From contig NZ_LZHQ01000023.1 in the NCBI RefSeq assembly GCF_001690655.1, positions 1 to 39,766 of the forward strand: 39,766 nt of DNA, given 5' to 3'. The notes beneath the pieces are model-generated. The model did not search any database. It was not told where the DNA came from and was given only the letters and a program-made list of their open reading frames with translations. A program made the translations under genes and the position numbers. Shown here piece by piece: positions 20,275-30,731 of this stretch (position 1 is the stretch's first letter; each line of letters starts with the position of its first letter). Source of the stretch: Gilliamella sp. Occ3-1 (lineage in GTDB: Bacteria > Pseudomonadota > Gammaproteobacteria > Enterobacterales > Orbaceae).

Positions 20275-21879
20275 TCACCAATTTTTAAATCCAAAAGCAG
20301 AAGTAATAGGATAACGGCGACCTTTGCCAAAGTTACGAGCTGTTATTTTCGGACCGACCGCAGATTGGCGACGTTTATACTCATTTATATCAACCAATTT
20401 AATAACACGCCTTACAGTTGCTTCATCATAACCTTGCGCAATAAGTTGTTCAACGGAAAGATCAAGTTCAACATAACCATTCAAAATCCCATCTAAAATA
20501 TCATAAGGTGGTAAACTGTCTTCATCTTTCTGATCTGGTGCTAACTCAGCTGATGGAGGGCGAGTAATCACTCTTTCAGGAATAACATAAGAACAAGTAT
20601 TCCGATATTTTGACAATGCAAAAACCATGGTTTTAGGCACATCTTTCAGAACATCGAACCCACCAGCCATATCGCCATAAAGAGTTGCATATCCTACTGA
20701 CATTTCACTTTTATTACCCGTTGTCAGTACCAGCCTGCGCCGTTTATTTGATAGTGCCATCAAAACAACACCACGACAACGTGCTTGAAGATTTTCTTCA
20801 GTGGTATCTCTTGGCGTACCAACAAACATTGGACTTAACGATGCCATAAACGCATCAAACATGGGTTCAATTGAAACAATATCGAATTCAACCCCTAATA
20901 TTTCAGCTTCTTCTTTGGCGTCAGCAACACTAATATCGGCTGTATAACGAAATGGCATCATCACTGCCTGAACTTTATCTTTCCCTAGCGCATCAACTGC
21001 AATAGCAAGGGTTAAAGCTGAATCAATTCCTCCAGAAAGCCCTAATACTGCACCTTGAAAGCCATTCTTAGTAACATAATCGCGAGTCGCAAGAACCAAT
21101 GCATCATAAACTGAAGCTAATTGATCATTTTCATTATTATCAATTATCGCCTGATGATTTACACCATATTCAAAAGAAGAAACTTGCTCCTCAAATGATT
21201 TTAGTTGACAAACAATTTCACCAAGCTCATTACAAACAAATGATCCGCCGTCAAACACCAGCTCATCTTGACCGCCCACTTGATTAACATAAATGAAAGG
21301 TAAGCCTGTTCGTTTAACATGCTGTCTAACTAAATCACGACGATTTTTCTGCTTGTTGCAATTATAAGGCGAAGCGTTAATAGCCACAACAAAATCAGCC
21401 TGAGCCCTATGGATATTATCAACTGGCTCAAATTGCCAAAGATCTTCACAAATTAGTAAACCAATCTTTTTACCCTTAAAATCAACTACGCAAGTTTGAT
21501 TGTCAGCTGTAAAATAACGCTTTTCATCAAATACATCATAATTAGGTAATCGCTGTTTATGGTAGCGAGCTAACAATTTTCCATCACAAAAAAGTGAAAG
21601 AGAATTATAAATATTTTTATCTTGCCAGTGTGGATGTCCAACAATAACTGCACAGTGCTGACTCGCTTGTTGAATCAACGATAATGCTTTTTGGCAACGA
21701 GCTTTAAAATCAGAACGGAAAATTAAATCTTCAGGTGGATAACCACACAAAGCAAGTTCTGAAAAAATAATGAGATCATCAAAGGAGTGGCTATTTATCA
21801 ATTCAATAATCTGTTGAACGTTCCCTTCAATATCGCCCACACGCCAATTTTTTTGTGCTAAAACAATAGATAAAGACAT
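20275..21879 (-). CDS. nadE: glutamine-dependent NAD+ synthetase
   Basis: The enzyme amidates nicotinic acid adenine dinucleotide to NAD+, using ammonia released from glutamine. The 534-aa protein has an N-terminal nitrilase-type glutaminase with the triad E41, K108 and C144 (LLICEDLWQF). The C-terminal synthetase has the PP-loop LGLSGGIDSALT. This two-domain form differs from the short ammonia-dependent NadE of E. coli. I start at the ATG at 21879 (MSLSIVLAQ), which fits homologues; a TTG at 21915 would add 12 unusual residues. glnB follows. Confidence 0.94.
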   Translation of the reverse strand: MSLSIVLAQKNWRVGDIEGNVQQIIELINSHSFDDLIIFSELALCGYPPEDLIFRSDFKARCQKALSLIQQASQHCAVIVGHPHWQDKNIYNSLSLFCDGKLLARYHKQRLPNYDVFDEKRYFTADNQTCVVDFKGKKIGLLICEDLWQFEPVDNIHRAQADFVVAINASPYNCNKQKNRRDLVRQHVKRTGLPFIYVNQVGGQDELVFDGGSFVCNELGEIVCQLKSFEEQVSSFEYGVNHQAIIDNNENDQLASVYDALVLATRDYVTKNGFQGAVLGLSGGIDSALTLAIAVDALGKDKVQAVMMPFRYTADISVADAKEEAEILGVEFDIVSIEPMFDAFMASLSPMFVGTPRDTTEENLQARCRGVVLMALSNKRRRLVLTTGNKSEMSVGYATLYGDMAGGFDVLKDVPKTMVFALSKYRNTCSYVIPERVITRPPSAELAPDQKDEDSLPPYDILDGILNGYVELDLSVEQLIAQGYDEATVRRVIKLVDINEYKRRQSAVGPKITARNFGKGRRYPITSAFGFKNW

Positions 21880-21999
21880 ATAAAATTTAATATCACAAAT
21901 CGAAATTATCGACAAGTTTAAATGATTCTAAGTTGCACTGCCACTTTTTTATCGCTAACATGCAACAATAAATCCACTATGACTTGTCTGGAAATTAAT

Positions 22000-23079
22000 A
22001 TGCAAAAAATATTAAATGTGGCACTAGCTAAACGCAGTTATCCAATCACAATTGGTGAAAATCTACTAAGCGAATTTCAACATTTTAAACTCCAAGCAGG
22101 CCAACGCGTACTCATTGCTACCAATGAAACCATCGCCCCACTTTATTTACAGACACTAATTGATATGCTTGAAAAGCATGGTGTAAAAACCGATTCAGTT
22201 GTTGTTCCTGATGGAGAAAAATATAAGACCATAGAAACATGGAATAGCATTTTAACAACGTTACTGGCAAACACTCATACTCGCAGTAGTATACTTATCG
22301 CACTTGGTGGTGGTGTGATTGGTGACGTTGCAGGATTTGCCGCTTCAGCTTATCAACGTGGAATTAAGTTTATTCAAGTACCGACAACGCTACTATCACA
22401 AGTTGATTCCTCGGTAGGGGGGAAAACAGCGATTAATCACCCACTGGGTAAAAATATGATTGGCGCATTTTATCAACCACAATCGGTAGTGATTGATCTC
22501 AGTTGTTTAAAAACATTACCTCAAAGAGAGCTTTCGGCTGGACTTGCCGAAGTTATAAAATATGGCATTATTTTAGATACTAAATTTTTTGATTGGTTAG
22601 AAGAACACATCAACGATTTACTAAACCTAGATGTTAATGCATTAAGCTACTGTATTTACCATTGTTGTGAACTCAAAGCACAAGTGGTTGCCGCTGACGA
22701 AACAGAACAAAACATGCGCGCAATTCTAAATCTTGGTCATACTTATGGTCATGCCATAGAAGCGGAATTAGGCTATGGAAACTGGCTACATGGCGAAGCT
22801 GTCAGTGTCGGAATGTTAATGGCGGCTCAAACTGCTAAATTACTTGGCAAATTAACACAAGCAGATATAGATCGAATTAAAAACTTGTTGATACGCGCTA
22901 AACTACCTGTTAACAGACCGAAAAAAATGCCAATTGAATCTTATCTACCACATATGTTACGAGACAAAAAAGTATTATCCGGACAATTACGACTGGTTGT
23001 ACCCACTAAGATTGGGCATGTCGAGGTAATGGATGGCATTGATAAAGACATGGTAATTCAATCTATACTACTAACTTAA
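22000..23079 (+). CDS. aroB: 3-dehydroquinate synthase
   Basis: AroB converts DAHP to 3-dehydroquinate, the second step of the shikimate pathway. From the ATG at 22000 the product has 359 aa and starts [19 protein letters not shown], matching the usual AroB N-terminus. A GGAAA site lies 5 bp upstream. An in-frame ATG at 21922 would add 26 residues without support. NAD-binding [13 protein letters not shown], the [19 protein letters not shown] segment and the metal-binding HTYGHAIE are clear. It lies one gene before aroF, the preceding pathway step, with a long gap and separate control. Confidence 0.95.
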   Translation: MQKILNVALAKRSYPITIGENLLSEFQHFKLQAGQRVLIATNETIAPLYLQTLIDMLEKHGVKTDSVVVPDGEKYKTIETWNSILTTLLANTHTRSSILIALGGGVIGDVAGFAASAYQRGIKFIQVPTTLLSQVDSSVGGKTAINHPLGKNMIGAFYQPQSVVIDLSCLKTLPQRELSAGLAEVIKYGIILDTKFFDWLEEHINDLLNLDVNALSYCIYHCCELKAQVVAADETEQNMRAILNLGHTYGHAIEAELGYGNWLHGEAVSVGMLMAAQTAKLLGKLTQADIDRIKNLLIRAKLPVNRPKKMPIESYLPHMLRDKKVLSGQLRLVVPTKIGHVEVMDGIDKDMVIQSILLT

Positions 23080-23360
23080 TCTATAATTTATAACCAATAG
23101 TTGGATCATTTACAATAATCAAAAACTACAGCAATAAATATACATAATCGCCCCCAAATAATGCCTTATTATCAGCAAAATAATATGGCGTTCATTTCAT
23201 AAAAATAGCTATTAAAAATTTGCCATTGAAATGTAAATATTTTATTACGATATTAACTTTGGTTATTATTACACTAACTTTTTAAAATAAATTTATAATT
23301 AATTAACAATTCATAAAACAATTATGATTGGATAAATAATGAAAATTCCATTTACTATTG
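23080..23360. other. aroB-aroF intergenic stretch
   Basis: This very AT-rich spacer holds no readable gene. The TyrR operator and promoter region of aroF begins at its right end. Confidence 0.5.
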
Positions 23361-23409
23361 TGTAATTTTGTGTTTACATAATAATCGTCTATGTAATTAT
23401 TATTTTACA
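23361..23409 (+). promoter_or_regulatory. tandem TyrR boxes upstream of aroF
   Basis: Two 18-bp sites, TGTAATTTTGTGTTTACA (23361-23378) and TGTAATTATTATTTTACA (23392-23409), each match the TyrR consensus TGTAAA-N6-TTTACA with one mismatch. They start 31 bp apart, three helical turns, allowing binding on one face of the DNA. E. coli aroF is likewise repressed by TyrR with tyrosine through multiple boxes. The second box ends 36 bp before the aroF ATG. Confidence 0.82.
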
Positions 23410-23445
23410 TATAAAAATATAAATGATTTTAACAAGGAAAATAAA

Positions 23446-24531
23446 ATGTTAAAAGATGCTTTAAATAATGTTCGAATCCGAGACGAGCATATGTTAATCA
23501 CACCTGAAGAAATCAAACAGCTTTACCCTCTTTCTCATGATTTAGAAAACCAAATTGCCTTATCACGCCAAACTGTTGTGGATATTTTAGAGCGACGTGA
23601 TCACCGCTTGCTTATTGTATGTGGTCCTTGCTCTATTCATGATCCTGTTGCAGCAATTGAGTATGCGCATAAATTAAAAAGACTATCAGACGAAGTTAAG
23701 GATCACTTATTTATTGTCATGCGTGTTTATTTTGAAAAACCAAGAACCACTGTTGGTTGGAAAGGTATGATTAACGATCCTCACATGGATAGCTCATTTG
23801 ATATTGAGCATGGACTAAAAAAAGCCCGTAAATTACTGCTTGATATTACTCAAATTGGCTTGCCTATTGCAACTGAAGCACTAGATCCCAACACACCACA
23901 ATACATTGGCGATTTAATTAGTTGGTCTGCAATCGGGGCAAGAACTACTGAATCACAAACGCATCGAGAAATGGCCTCGGGGCTTTCAATGCCTGTTGGT
24001 TTTAAAAATGGAACTGATGGCAGTTTAAATGTTGCAATTAATGCCATGAAATCAGCCTCTATGCCCCATCGTTTTGTAGGAATTAACCAACAAGGACAAG
24101 TAACGGTTTTACAAACAACAGGCAATCCGCACGGCCATGTTATTTTGCGTGGCGGTAAAACACCAAATTATGATACTGAAAATGTCACATTGTGCGAAAC
24201 ACAAATGAAAAAGGCAGGATTGTTACCTAACTTAATGGTTGACTGTAGCCATGCGAATTCAAATAAAGATTATAGAAATCAACCTATTGTTGCTAATTCC
24301 ATTATCGAGCAAATAGAAAAAGGCAATAATTCGATTATTGGCGTAATGATTGAAAGTAACTTATTTGAAGGAAATCAGCCTTCCGAGCAACCACCAGAAA
24401 ACTTTAAATATGGCGTATCTGTGACTGACGCATGTATTAACTGGGAAGAAACAGACACACTATTACGAAAAATGAATCACATTTTAGCGCAGCCACTTAT
24501 CGAAAGACAAAAGCACTCAGTTACTGCTTAA
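23446..24531 (+). CDS. aroF: DAHP synthase, tyrosine-sensitive type
   Basis: The enzyme condenses PEP and erythrose 4-phosphate to DAHP, the entry step to aromatic amino acids. From the ATG at 23446 (AAGGAA site upstream) the product has 361 aa. The N-terminus MLKDALNNVRIRDE matches AroF rather than AroG or AroH of E. coli. The metal and substrate motifs VCGPCSIHDP, FEKPRTTVGWKG, GARTTESQ, PVGFKNGTDG and VDCSHAN are all present. A GTG at 23368 would run through the TyrR boxes and is rejected. The operator pair upstream supports the tyrosine-regulated isozyme. Confidence 0.96.
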   Translation: MLKDALNNVRIRDEHMLITPEEIKQLYPLSHDLENQIALSRQTVVDILERRDHRLLIVCGPCSIHDPVAAIEYAHKLKRLSDEVKDHLFIVMRVYFEKPRTTVGWKGMINDPHMDSSFDIEHGLKKARKLLLDITQIGLPIATEALDPNTPQYIGDLISWSAIGARTTESQTHREMASGLSMPVGFKNGTDGSLNVAINAMKSASMPHRFVGINQQGQVTVLQTTGNPHGHVILRGGKTPNYDTENVTLCETQMKKAGLLPNLMVDCSHANSNKDYRNQPIVANSIIEQIEKGNNSIIGVMIESNLFEGNQPSEQPPENFKYGVSVTDACINWEETDTLLRKMNHILAQPLIERQKHSVTA

Positions 24532-24554
24532 ATTGCTCAAAAAATAAACATATT

Positions 24555-24572
24555 GCCGACACCATTGTCGGC
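24555..24572 (+). terminator. hairpin terminator after aroF
   Basis: GCCGAC (24555-24560) and GTCGGC (24567-24572) make a 6-bp GC-rich stem with a 6-nt loop, followed by a T-rich GATCTTTGTTTTA. It lies 24 nt past the aroF stop and 15 nt before the convergent purL stop, so it may serve both. Confidence 0.65.
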
Positions 24573-24586
24573 GATCTTTGTTTTAT

Positions 24587-27500
24587 TTAACCTAATTGCT
24601 TACGAGCATTACGGAATATTCTCATCCAAGGGCTATCTTCACCCCAGTTATCAGGATGCCATGAATTAGTTACCGTTCTAAATACCCGTTCTGGATGTGG
24701 CATCATAATAGTTGCTCGCCCATCTTGAGATGTCACTGCAGTAATACCGTTTGGCGAACCATTTGGATTAGCAGGGTATTGCTGTGTTACTTTACCAAAA
24801 TGGTCAATATAACGTACGGCAATTAATCCTGATGCTTCTAAACGGCTTAAATGAACATCATCACACACTTCAACACGTCCTTCCCCGTGTGAAACAACAA
24901 TTGGCATATACGAACCAGCCATATCAGTAAATAGCAACGAAGGGCTTGATTGAATTTGCACTAAACTAAAGCGAGCTTCAAAACGTTCTGACAAATTACG
25001 AACAAAACGAGGCCACAAATCCGCTCCCGGAATTAGATCCTTAAGATTCGACATCATCTGACAACCGTTACAAACCCCTAACGATAAAGTATCTTTGCGA
25101 TGGAAGAATTGTTCAAATTCATCACGCACTTTTTCATTAAATAAAATAGATTTAGCCCAACCTTCACCTGCTCCTAAAACATCACCATAAGAGAAGCCAC
25201 CACAAGTAACCAGTGTACTAAATTGACCAAGTGTAATTCGACCAGAAAGTAAATCTGTCATATGAACATCGATTGCTTCAAAGCCAGCTCTATCAAATGC
25301 TGCCGCCATTTCAACGTGTGAATTAACGCCTTGCTCACGTAAAATAGCGACTTTCGGTCTTGTTCCTTTAGCAATATAAGACGCAGCAATATCGGCTTGC
25401 AGATCAAAAGTTAAGTGCACATTTAATCCTGGATCATCTTCATTTTGTTTAGCTTGATGTTCTTGATCTGCACATTCAGGATTATCACGTAAACGTTGCA
25501 TTTGCCATGTCGTTTGCGCCCACCATGTTCTCAAGGTTAAGCGTGATTCACTGTATACCGTAGCCGAGTTATCACGTACAATAATTTGTTGGCCAGTTTT
25601 AGCACTACCAAGAATATGAACTGCATGAGATAAGCCAAACTGCTTAAAGCAAGCCATCACATCATCTAAACGATTATTAGCTACTTGAATAACTGCGCCT
25701 AATTCTTCATTAAATAACAAAGCAATCACATCATGGCCTAACGAGGCAATATCTACATCAACACCACAATGTCCAGCAAAAGCCATTTCGGCCAATGCCA
25801 CAAACAGTCCACCATCAGAACGATCATGATAAGCAAGCAAAGCATTTTGGCTTACTAAAGCCTGAATCGCATTATAAAAAGCAAGCAATTCTTTAGGATC
25901 ATGAACATCCGCTGTTTTTTGCCCTAAATGGCGATACACTTGGGCTAGTGCGGTGGCACCTAGTGCTTGATGGCCTTTCGATAAATCAACCAACAATAAT
26001 GTATTATCCTGATCAGTACGCAATTGTGGTGTCACTGTTTTACGCACATCTTCAACACGGGCAAATGCCGAAATCACCAATGATAATGGTGAAGTCATGG
26101 TTTGTTGCTCACCATCTTGTTGCCATGTCGTTTTCATGGACATCGAATCTTTACCAACAGGAATCGCAAGCCCTAAAGCTGGGCATAACTCTTCACCAAT
26201 AGCTTTAACGGCCTCATAAAGCCCAGCATCTTCGCCCGGATGCCCTGCCGCCGCCATCCAGTTAGCTGAAAGCTTAATCCGTTTGATATTACCAATATTG
26301 GTTGCGGCAATATTAGTAATTGCCTCGCCAACTGCAAGCCTTGCTGATGCGGCAAAATTAAGTAACGCAACTGGCGCACGCTCACCGATTGACATAGCCT
26401 CACCATAATAACTATCCAAACTTGCAGTAGTCACAGCACAATCAGCAACCGGCACTTGCCAAGGACCGATCATTTGATCACGAGCAACCATACCCGTCAC
26501 TGAACGATCGCCAATGGTAATTAAAAAGGTCTTTTCGGCAACGGTTGGCAAATGTAGAACACGTTTGACCGCATCATATAAATTAATTTCAGACGTTGAA
26601 AAATTATCACCATGTGCTTGGTGGGTTTTAACATCACGTTGCATTTTAGGCGTTTTACCAAGTAGCACATCTAATGGCAAATCGATGGGATGATTATTAA
26701 AATGCTCATCATGCAAGGTAACCGCCTTATTGACGGTCGCCTCACCAATAACCGCATAAGGTGCTCGTTCACGCTGACAAAGTTCAGCAAATAATGCCAA
26801 TTTATCGGGATGAATCGCAAGCACATAACGCTCTTGCGATTCATTACACCAAACTTCTAGTGGTGACATACCTGGTTCATCGCTAAGTATCTTACGAAGC
26901 TCAAACTGACCGCCACACCCACCATCGCTAACAAGTTCAGGCATCGCATTAGACAAACCACCAGCACCAACATCATGAATAAATAAGATAGGATTATCTT
27001 CACCAAGTTGCCAACAGTGATCGATAACTTCCTGACAACGGCGCTCCATTTCAGGATTATCACGCTGAACAGAAGCAAAATCCAAATCAGCATCAGACTG
27101 ACCCGACGCCATAGACGAAGCCGCCCCACCACCTAAGCCAATATTCATAGCAGGACCACCTAAAACAATCAGTTTAGAGCCAGCTGGAAACTCACCTTTT
27201 TGGATATGCTCACGGCGAATATTACCCATACCACCAGCTAACATAATCGGTTTATGATAACCTCGAAGCTCCTCGCCATTATGGCTATTAACCTTTTCTT
27301 CATAAGTACGGAAATACCCTAACAAAGCCGCACGACCAAATTCATTATTAAACGCCGCACCACCTAAAGGGCCATCCATCATAATATCAAAGGCGCTCAC
27401 AATGCGATCAGGCTTACCAAAATTTTGCTCCCAAGGTTGTTCAAAATTAGGAATACGTAAATTAGAAACTGAAAACCCTACTAAACCAGCTTTAGGTTTA

Positions 27501-28489
27501 GCACCTCGACCAGTTGCCCCTTCATCACGAATCTCACCTCCACTGCCCGTTGCCGCACCCGGCCAAGGTGATATAGCTGTTGGATGATTATGTGTTTCAA
27601 CTTTCATTAAAATATCTGCATATTCTTGATGATAGCAGTAGGTTTTATTCTCATTATCCGCAAAAAAGCGCCCAACGATTGAACCGTCCATCACTGCGGC
27701 ATTATCTTTATAAGCGGACGAAACATAATCTGGAGTGTGTTCAAAAGTATTTTTGATCATCTTAAACAGTGATTTAGACTGCTTTACCCCATCAATAACC
27801 CAATCGGCATTAAAAATCTTGTGACGACAATGCTCAGAATTGGCTTGCGCAAACATATAAATCTCAATATCAGTAGGATTACGATTTAGTTTTTTAAAGT
27901 TCTCAACTAAATAATCAATCTCATCAGATGCTAACGCCAAACCTAATTTAAAATTAGCCTCATCTAATGCTGCACGCCCCTGACCTAATAAATCAATGGT
28001 TGTCACTGGCGCAGGCGATTCAACATGAAATAACTGCTCGGCTTGATCAACATGGCTAAAGACCGCTTCCATCATGCGATCATGAATTAATGCTACAAAA
28101 TCATTTTTTTGGCAATCGGTTAATTCTGAACTCACTTGCACATAATAAGCAATTCCCCGCTCAATACGGCGAATCTGTGATAAACCACAATTATGCGCAA
28201 TATCAGTTGCTTTTGACGACCAAGGCGAAATCGTTCCTGCTCTTGGCGTCACTAAAAAGAGTTGTTTGCTAGTTGTTTGGTTGACATTGATTTGTGCACT
28301 CTTGGGACCGTATTGTAATAATTTATTTAACGTTAACTGTTGTTCAGCCGTCAAATCGCCTGCCAAATCAACAAAATGCAAGTATTGGGCTTCAATATTG
28401 ATAACAGGGATAGATTTTTCACAGCAAGTAGATAAGATTTTACTAATACGAAATGGAGATAACGCAGAGCAGCCAGCCAAAATTTTCAT
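24587..28489 (-). CDS. purL: phosphoribosylformylglycinamidine synthase
   Basis: PurL catalyses step four of purine synthesis: FGAR, glutamine and ATP to FGAM. At 1300 aa it is the large single-chain form (E. coli 1295). It has the N-terminal linker part, two AIRS-synthase-like halves ([29 protein letters not shown]) and a C-terminal class I glutamine amidotransferase. The nucleophile is in [10 protein letters not shown] (about residue 1140) and the His-Glu pair in MPHPERV. Similarity to the E. coli protein is visible along the whole length. It is transcribed alone, with a TATAAT at 28535-28540 as a likely -10. Confidence 0.98.
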   Translation of the reverse strand: MKILAGCSALSPFRISKILSTCCEKSIPVINIEAQYLHFVDLAGDLTAEQQLTLNKLLQYGPKSAQINVNQTTSKQLFLVTPRAGTISPWSSKATDIAHNCGLSQIRRIERGIAYYVQVSSELTDCQKNDFVALIHDRMMEAVFSHVDQAEQLFHVESPAPVTTIDLLGQGRAALDEANFKLGLALASDEIDYLVENFKKLNRNPTDIEIYMFAQANSEHCRHKIFNADWVIDGVKQSKSLFKMIKNTFEHTPDYVSSAYKDNAAVMDGSIVGRFFADNENKTYCYHQEYADILMKVETHNHPTAISPWPGAATGSGGEIRDEGATGRGAKPKAGLVGFSVSNLRIPNFEQPWEQNFGKPDRIVSAFDIMMDGPLGGAAFNNEFGRAALLGYFRTYEEKVNSHNGEELRGYHKPIMLAGGMGNIRREHIQKGEFPAGSKLIVLGGPAMNIGLGGGAASSMASGQSDADLDFASVQRDNPEMERRCQEVIDHCWQLGEDNPILFIHDVGAGGLSNAMPELVSDGGCGGQFELRKILSDEPGMSPLEVWCNESQERYVLAIHPDKLALFAELCQRERAPYAVIGEATVNKAVTLHDEHFNNHPIDLPLDVLLGKTPKMQRDVKTHQAHGDNFSTSEINLYDAVKRVLHLPTVAEKTFLITIGDRSVTGMVARDQMIGPWQVPVADCAVTTASLDSYYGEAMSIGERAPVALLNFAASARLAVGEAITNIAATNIGNIKRIKLSANWMAAAGHPGEDAGLYEAVKAIGEELCPALGLAIPVGKDSMSMKTTWQQDGEQQTMTSPLSLVISAFARVEDVRKTVTPQLRTDQDNTLLLVDLSKGHQALGATALAQVYRHLGQKTADVHDPKELLAFYNAIQALVSQNALLAYHDRSDGGLFVALAEMAFAGHCGVDVDIASLGHDVIALLFNEELGAVIQVANNRLDDVMACFKQFGLSHAVHILGSAKTGQQIIVRDNSATVYSESRLTLRTWWAQTTWQMQRLRDNPECADQEHQAKQNEDDPGLNVHLTFDLQADIAASYIAKGTRPKVAILREQGVNSHVEMAAAFDRAGFEAIDVHMTDLLSGRITLGQFSTLVTCGGFSYGDVLGAGEGWAKSILFNEKVRDEFEQFFHRKDTLSLGVCNGCQMMSNLKDLIPGADLWPRFVRNLSERFEARFSLVQIQSSPSLLFTDMAGSYMPIVVSHGEGRVEVCDDVHLSRLEASGLIAVRYIDHFGKVTQQYPANPNGSPNGITAVTSQDGRATIMMPHPERVFRTVTNSWHPDNWGEDSPWMRIFRNARKQLG

Positions 28490-28719
28490 AAAAATTACTC
28501 TTTTTAAGCCAAAAACAGGAAAAAATAGATCAATATTATAAAAGAAAGCGCACGATGTGGCTATATTAAATACAGTTAATCGAGTGATAGATAATAAGTT
28601 TATTTTTTAATCAAAAAACAACGGGGAAAAATTTAAATAAAATAAATATTTTTCTAACTGCTTTTTGCCTAAAATTAGGCTTGATTTTGGTGAATGAAAT
28701 AAATTAGGTACGGATGCGG

Positions 28720-29085
28720 GCGTTCTGCCGCTGTTAAAAGGCGACCTTATCAACTATAAGCCCTTCTAGTTATTATGCCAGACGAAAACGTCAGATTAAA
28801 CAGGCTTCACTAATAGAACAAGTAAAAAAACATAGTTAGCTTCATAAAAACACGTTTAGATGATCCAAACTTAGTCTATGATACTCATGTCGTTTCGGAA
28901 AAAACGGTAAGTCGGTTTGTTGAAGAAATAGGGATTACGCAGCAAGGTAGCAGTAAATGTAAATACAAGACGGATACAAGAGCACCTGATGACACAGCCC
29001 TTAATTTATTGAATTGGTGATTTAATCCAGAAGACGCTTATACAGTTTCAATCACGAATATCATTTATACCAAAGTTTAGAAGGA
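28720..29085 (+). pseudogene. decayed IS3-family transposase orfB remnant
   Basis: Several short frames joined by frameshifts and stops read like the N-terminal half of an IS3-family OrfB. SSYYARRKRQIKQASLIEQV (about 28767-28826) resembles the 'SRSGYYAWR' start. VSEKTVSRFVEEIGI (about 28888-28932) resembles the conserved 'VSENRVARLMRELGI' helix. Then come KYKTDTRAP and NLLNW-FNPEDAYTVSITNII, resembling 'NLLNRQF...NQVWVTDITY' just before the first catalytic Asp. Stops occur at about 28834 and 29017, and the catalytic domain is missing. The remaining sequence of 28490-29117 holds the purL promoter and no other gene. Confidence 0.68.
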
Positions 29086-29117
29086 TTGATTGTGCAATTT
29101 TGATATTATTTATTGAG

Positions 29118-29573
29118 TTATTTGCTCAATAATTGATTGCTAGACAAACTATAACGTGGAGCCTTGCGTATATATTTAAGGTGTGCTTTGCCGTCAGCCA
29201 TAAAATAAGTCCCATATTGGACAATTTCCCCCTCTTTGAAATAACAAATTAGTTCATAAGCTAATACCATTGTGTCATTATTTTTTTCATCTATATTAAT
29301 CTTAATAAATGAAAGCCTCGGTTCATACGTTAACAACGTTTGTTCAATTGCTCTGATTAAAATATAGGCTGAAGAAGGCAATGCTTGAAAGATTGTTGAC
29401 ATATCAGGTAAACCATAGCCTGGTAGGTGTTTTATAGCACCTGCTCGACTATTTAAAATACGTTCAATATTATCCATTACGCTAATAGTTGTCTGTTCAT
29501 TATCAGACACATCATCAACCGCTATACCTGATTCAAAATAACCATAAAGCAGGTCATATAGAGAGGCGCTCAT
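29118..29573 (-). CDS. tssE: type VI secretion baseplate subunit TssE
   Basis: TssE is the gp25-like wedge protein of the T6SS baseplate, at the cytosolic face of the inner membrane. The 151-aa product shows SLYDLLYGYF near the N-terminus and DNIERILNSRAGAIKHLPGYGLPDM (35-59). The latter matches the conserved NLxxILNTRxGSxxHxPDYGLPD core of TssE/gp25 (Pfam PF04965). YEPRLSFIKI follows, as in the family. Its ATG overlaps the tssJ stop by 4 bp (ATGA), showing translational coupling. No other T6SS genes lie downstream; a decayed transposase follows. Confidence 0.9.
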   Translation of the reverse strand: MSASLYDLLYGYFESGIAVDDVSDNEQTTISVMDNIERILNSRAGAIKHLPGYGLPDMSTIFQALPSSAYILIRAIEQTLLTYEPRLSFIKINIDEKNNDTMVLAYELICYFKEGEIVQYGTYFMADGKAHLKYIRKAPRYSLSSNQLLSK

Positions 29574-30088
29574 TTATGTTCATCCATTAAAGTGATTGTG
29601 TATTGTTTTGCTACTATTTCACGAGGTTTATTGATATTTAAATCCCCTCGCTTTAAAACTAAGCGCCAGCTATTATCTTTTATGTTCGGTTCTTTATAAA
29701 ATGCAGTAATTCCTACTACTTTAGCTTTTTTATCAAAAGGAATATCAATAGCAATAGCTGTATTAGTTTTTAATACTATTTCTTTACTTTCAAGCAGAGA
29801 TTCTTTTAATACGTTACTATCTTGATCGACTAAATCTTGATAAGAGACAGAGTCAAATGTGTTGGCTTTTTTTAATTGATAAATACGAATAACAACAGGT
29901 GAAGATCGACCTTCATCGTCCATATTTAATTCTGATCTTGCTGTAATATCTAAATGTAACGTTCTTATATCCCAAGTAAAAATAGAATTACTGAAATCAG
30001 ATGCTTTTTCCGAAATACTCTGCACCATGCCACATCCCGTTAACCATATAGTTAATAAGATAACAATGGATAAATTAATTATTTTCAT
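29570..30088 (-). CDS. tssJ: type VI secretion lipoprotein TssJ
   Basis: TssJ is the outer-membrane lipoprotein that anchors the TssL-TssM membrane complex. The 172-aa product has a lipoprotein signal peptide ending in the lipobox LTGC (Cys19). The mature domain contains the beta-rich segments LHLDITARSELNMDDEGRSSP, VVIRIYQLKKANTF and VVGITAFYKEP, typical of Pfam PF12790. An AAGGAAA ribosome site precedes the ATG. It sits 20 bp after the truncated tssG and overlaps tssE by 4 bp. It looks intact, but partner genes are missing here. Confidence 0.9.
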   Translation of the reverse strand: MKIINLSIVILLTIWLTGCGMVQSISEKASDFSNSIFTWDIRTLHLDITARSELNMDDEGRSSPVVIRIYQLKKANTFDSVSYQDLVDQDSNVLKESLLESKEIVLKTNTAIAIDIPFDKKAKVVGITAFYKEPNIKDNSWRLVLKRGDLNINKPREIVAKQYTITLMDEHK

Positions 30089-30108
30089 ATTTATTTCCTT
30101 CTTTTATA

Positions 30109-30731
30109 TTATGCTGCATAACTAATTCCAGAATAGCGCCCTAAATTTACAGCTACTTTATCTTGATTAGATTCACCATTTGCTGTTTTTTTAGTGAACG
30201 ATGATGTTTGGCCTAGTCGACTATTTTTAGATATCAATTGGCTTCGAGGTAAAAATTGACGCTGAATATAGAGTGTCATTTTAGCATCAACTTGATAACC
30301 TAAATAAGCTCGCAATAAAGCGAGTAAATCACAATGTAATTGCCCGCCAGGTAGTAAATCAGCAATCTGGTTTTTGTACTGTGGTGTAATCGCTATATGA
30401 ACTGTTTGGTTGCACTCTCTAAAGCGAGCTCCTAATATAGCACCACCATCTAAAGTGGTACGTTTGTGCTCTTTACCACCCAACTGAGACGGATTAACTG
30501 ATTGCCAAATTGGATAAAATTCACTGACAACAACTTGGGCATCATTCACTAATACTCGAACTAATCCAACAATCCCTTCAGCCGTACGTGTTTTTTGCGA
30601 CATTAAGCCCAATAACGCCAAAAAACGAGATAAAGGTGTACCAACTTGTTTATTCGTTGCCTCTATACCAAATCCTGTCAACCCAAGTAAACACTGCGAT
30701 TGGATCGGCCACACTAATTCATACAACTTTT
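30109..30731 (-). pseudogene. tssG: tssG, 5'-truncated by IS3-family insertion
   Basis: About 205 C-terminal residues of the T6SS baseplate protein TssG (VasB family, Pfam PF06996) remain. Recognisable pieces include LLGLMSQKTRTAEGIVGLVR, the DGGAILGARF segment and LLALLRAYLGYQVDAKMTLYIQR. Full-length TssG is about 330-350 aa, so roughly the first third is gone. The frame stays open for another 80 bases to 30810, but that part (MNVHLWFLILFM...) lies in the inserted element and does not resemble TssG. tssJ and tssE follow, and they have probably lost their original promoter. Confidence 0.82.

Noticed and set aside
23368..23445. Upstream GTG extension of aroF
   Set aside because: It would translate through both TyrR boxes, and the ATG at 23446 has a good ribosome site and a matching AroF N-terminus.
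25948..28541. Several frames of 60-91 codons overlapping purL on either strand
   Set aside because: All are inside or opposite the strongly conserved purL gene and show no independent features.
28546..28561. Possible PurR box upstream of purL
   Set aside because: AAGCGCACGATGTGGC matches only about half of the PurR consensus. The position between -35 and -10 is attractive but the match is too weak.
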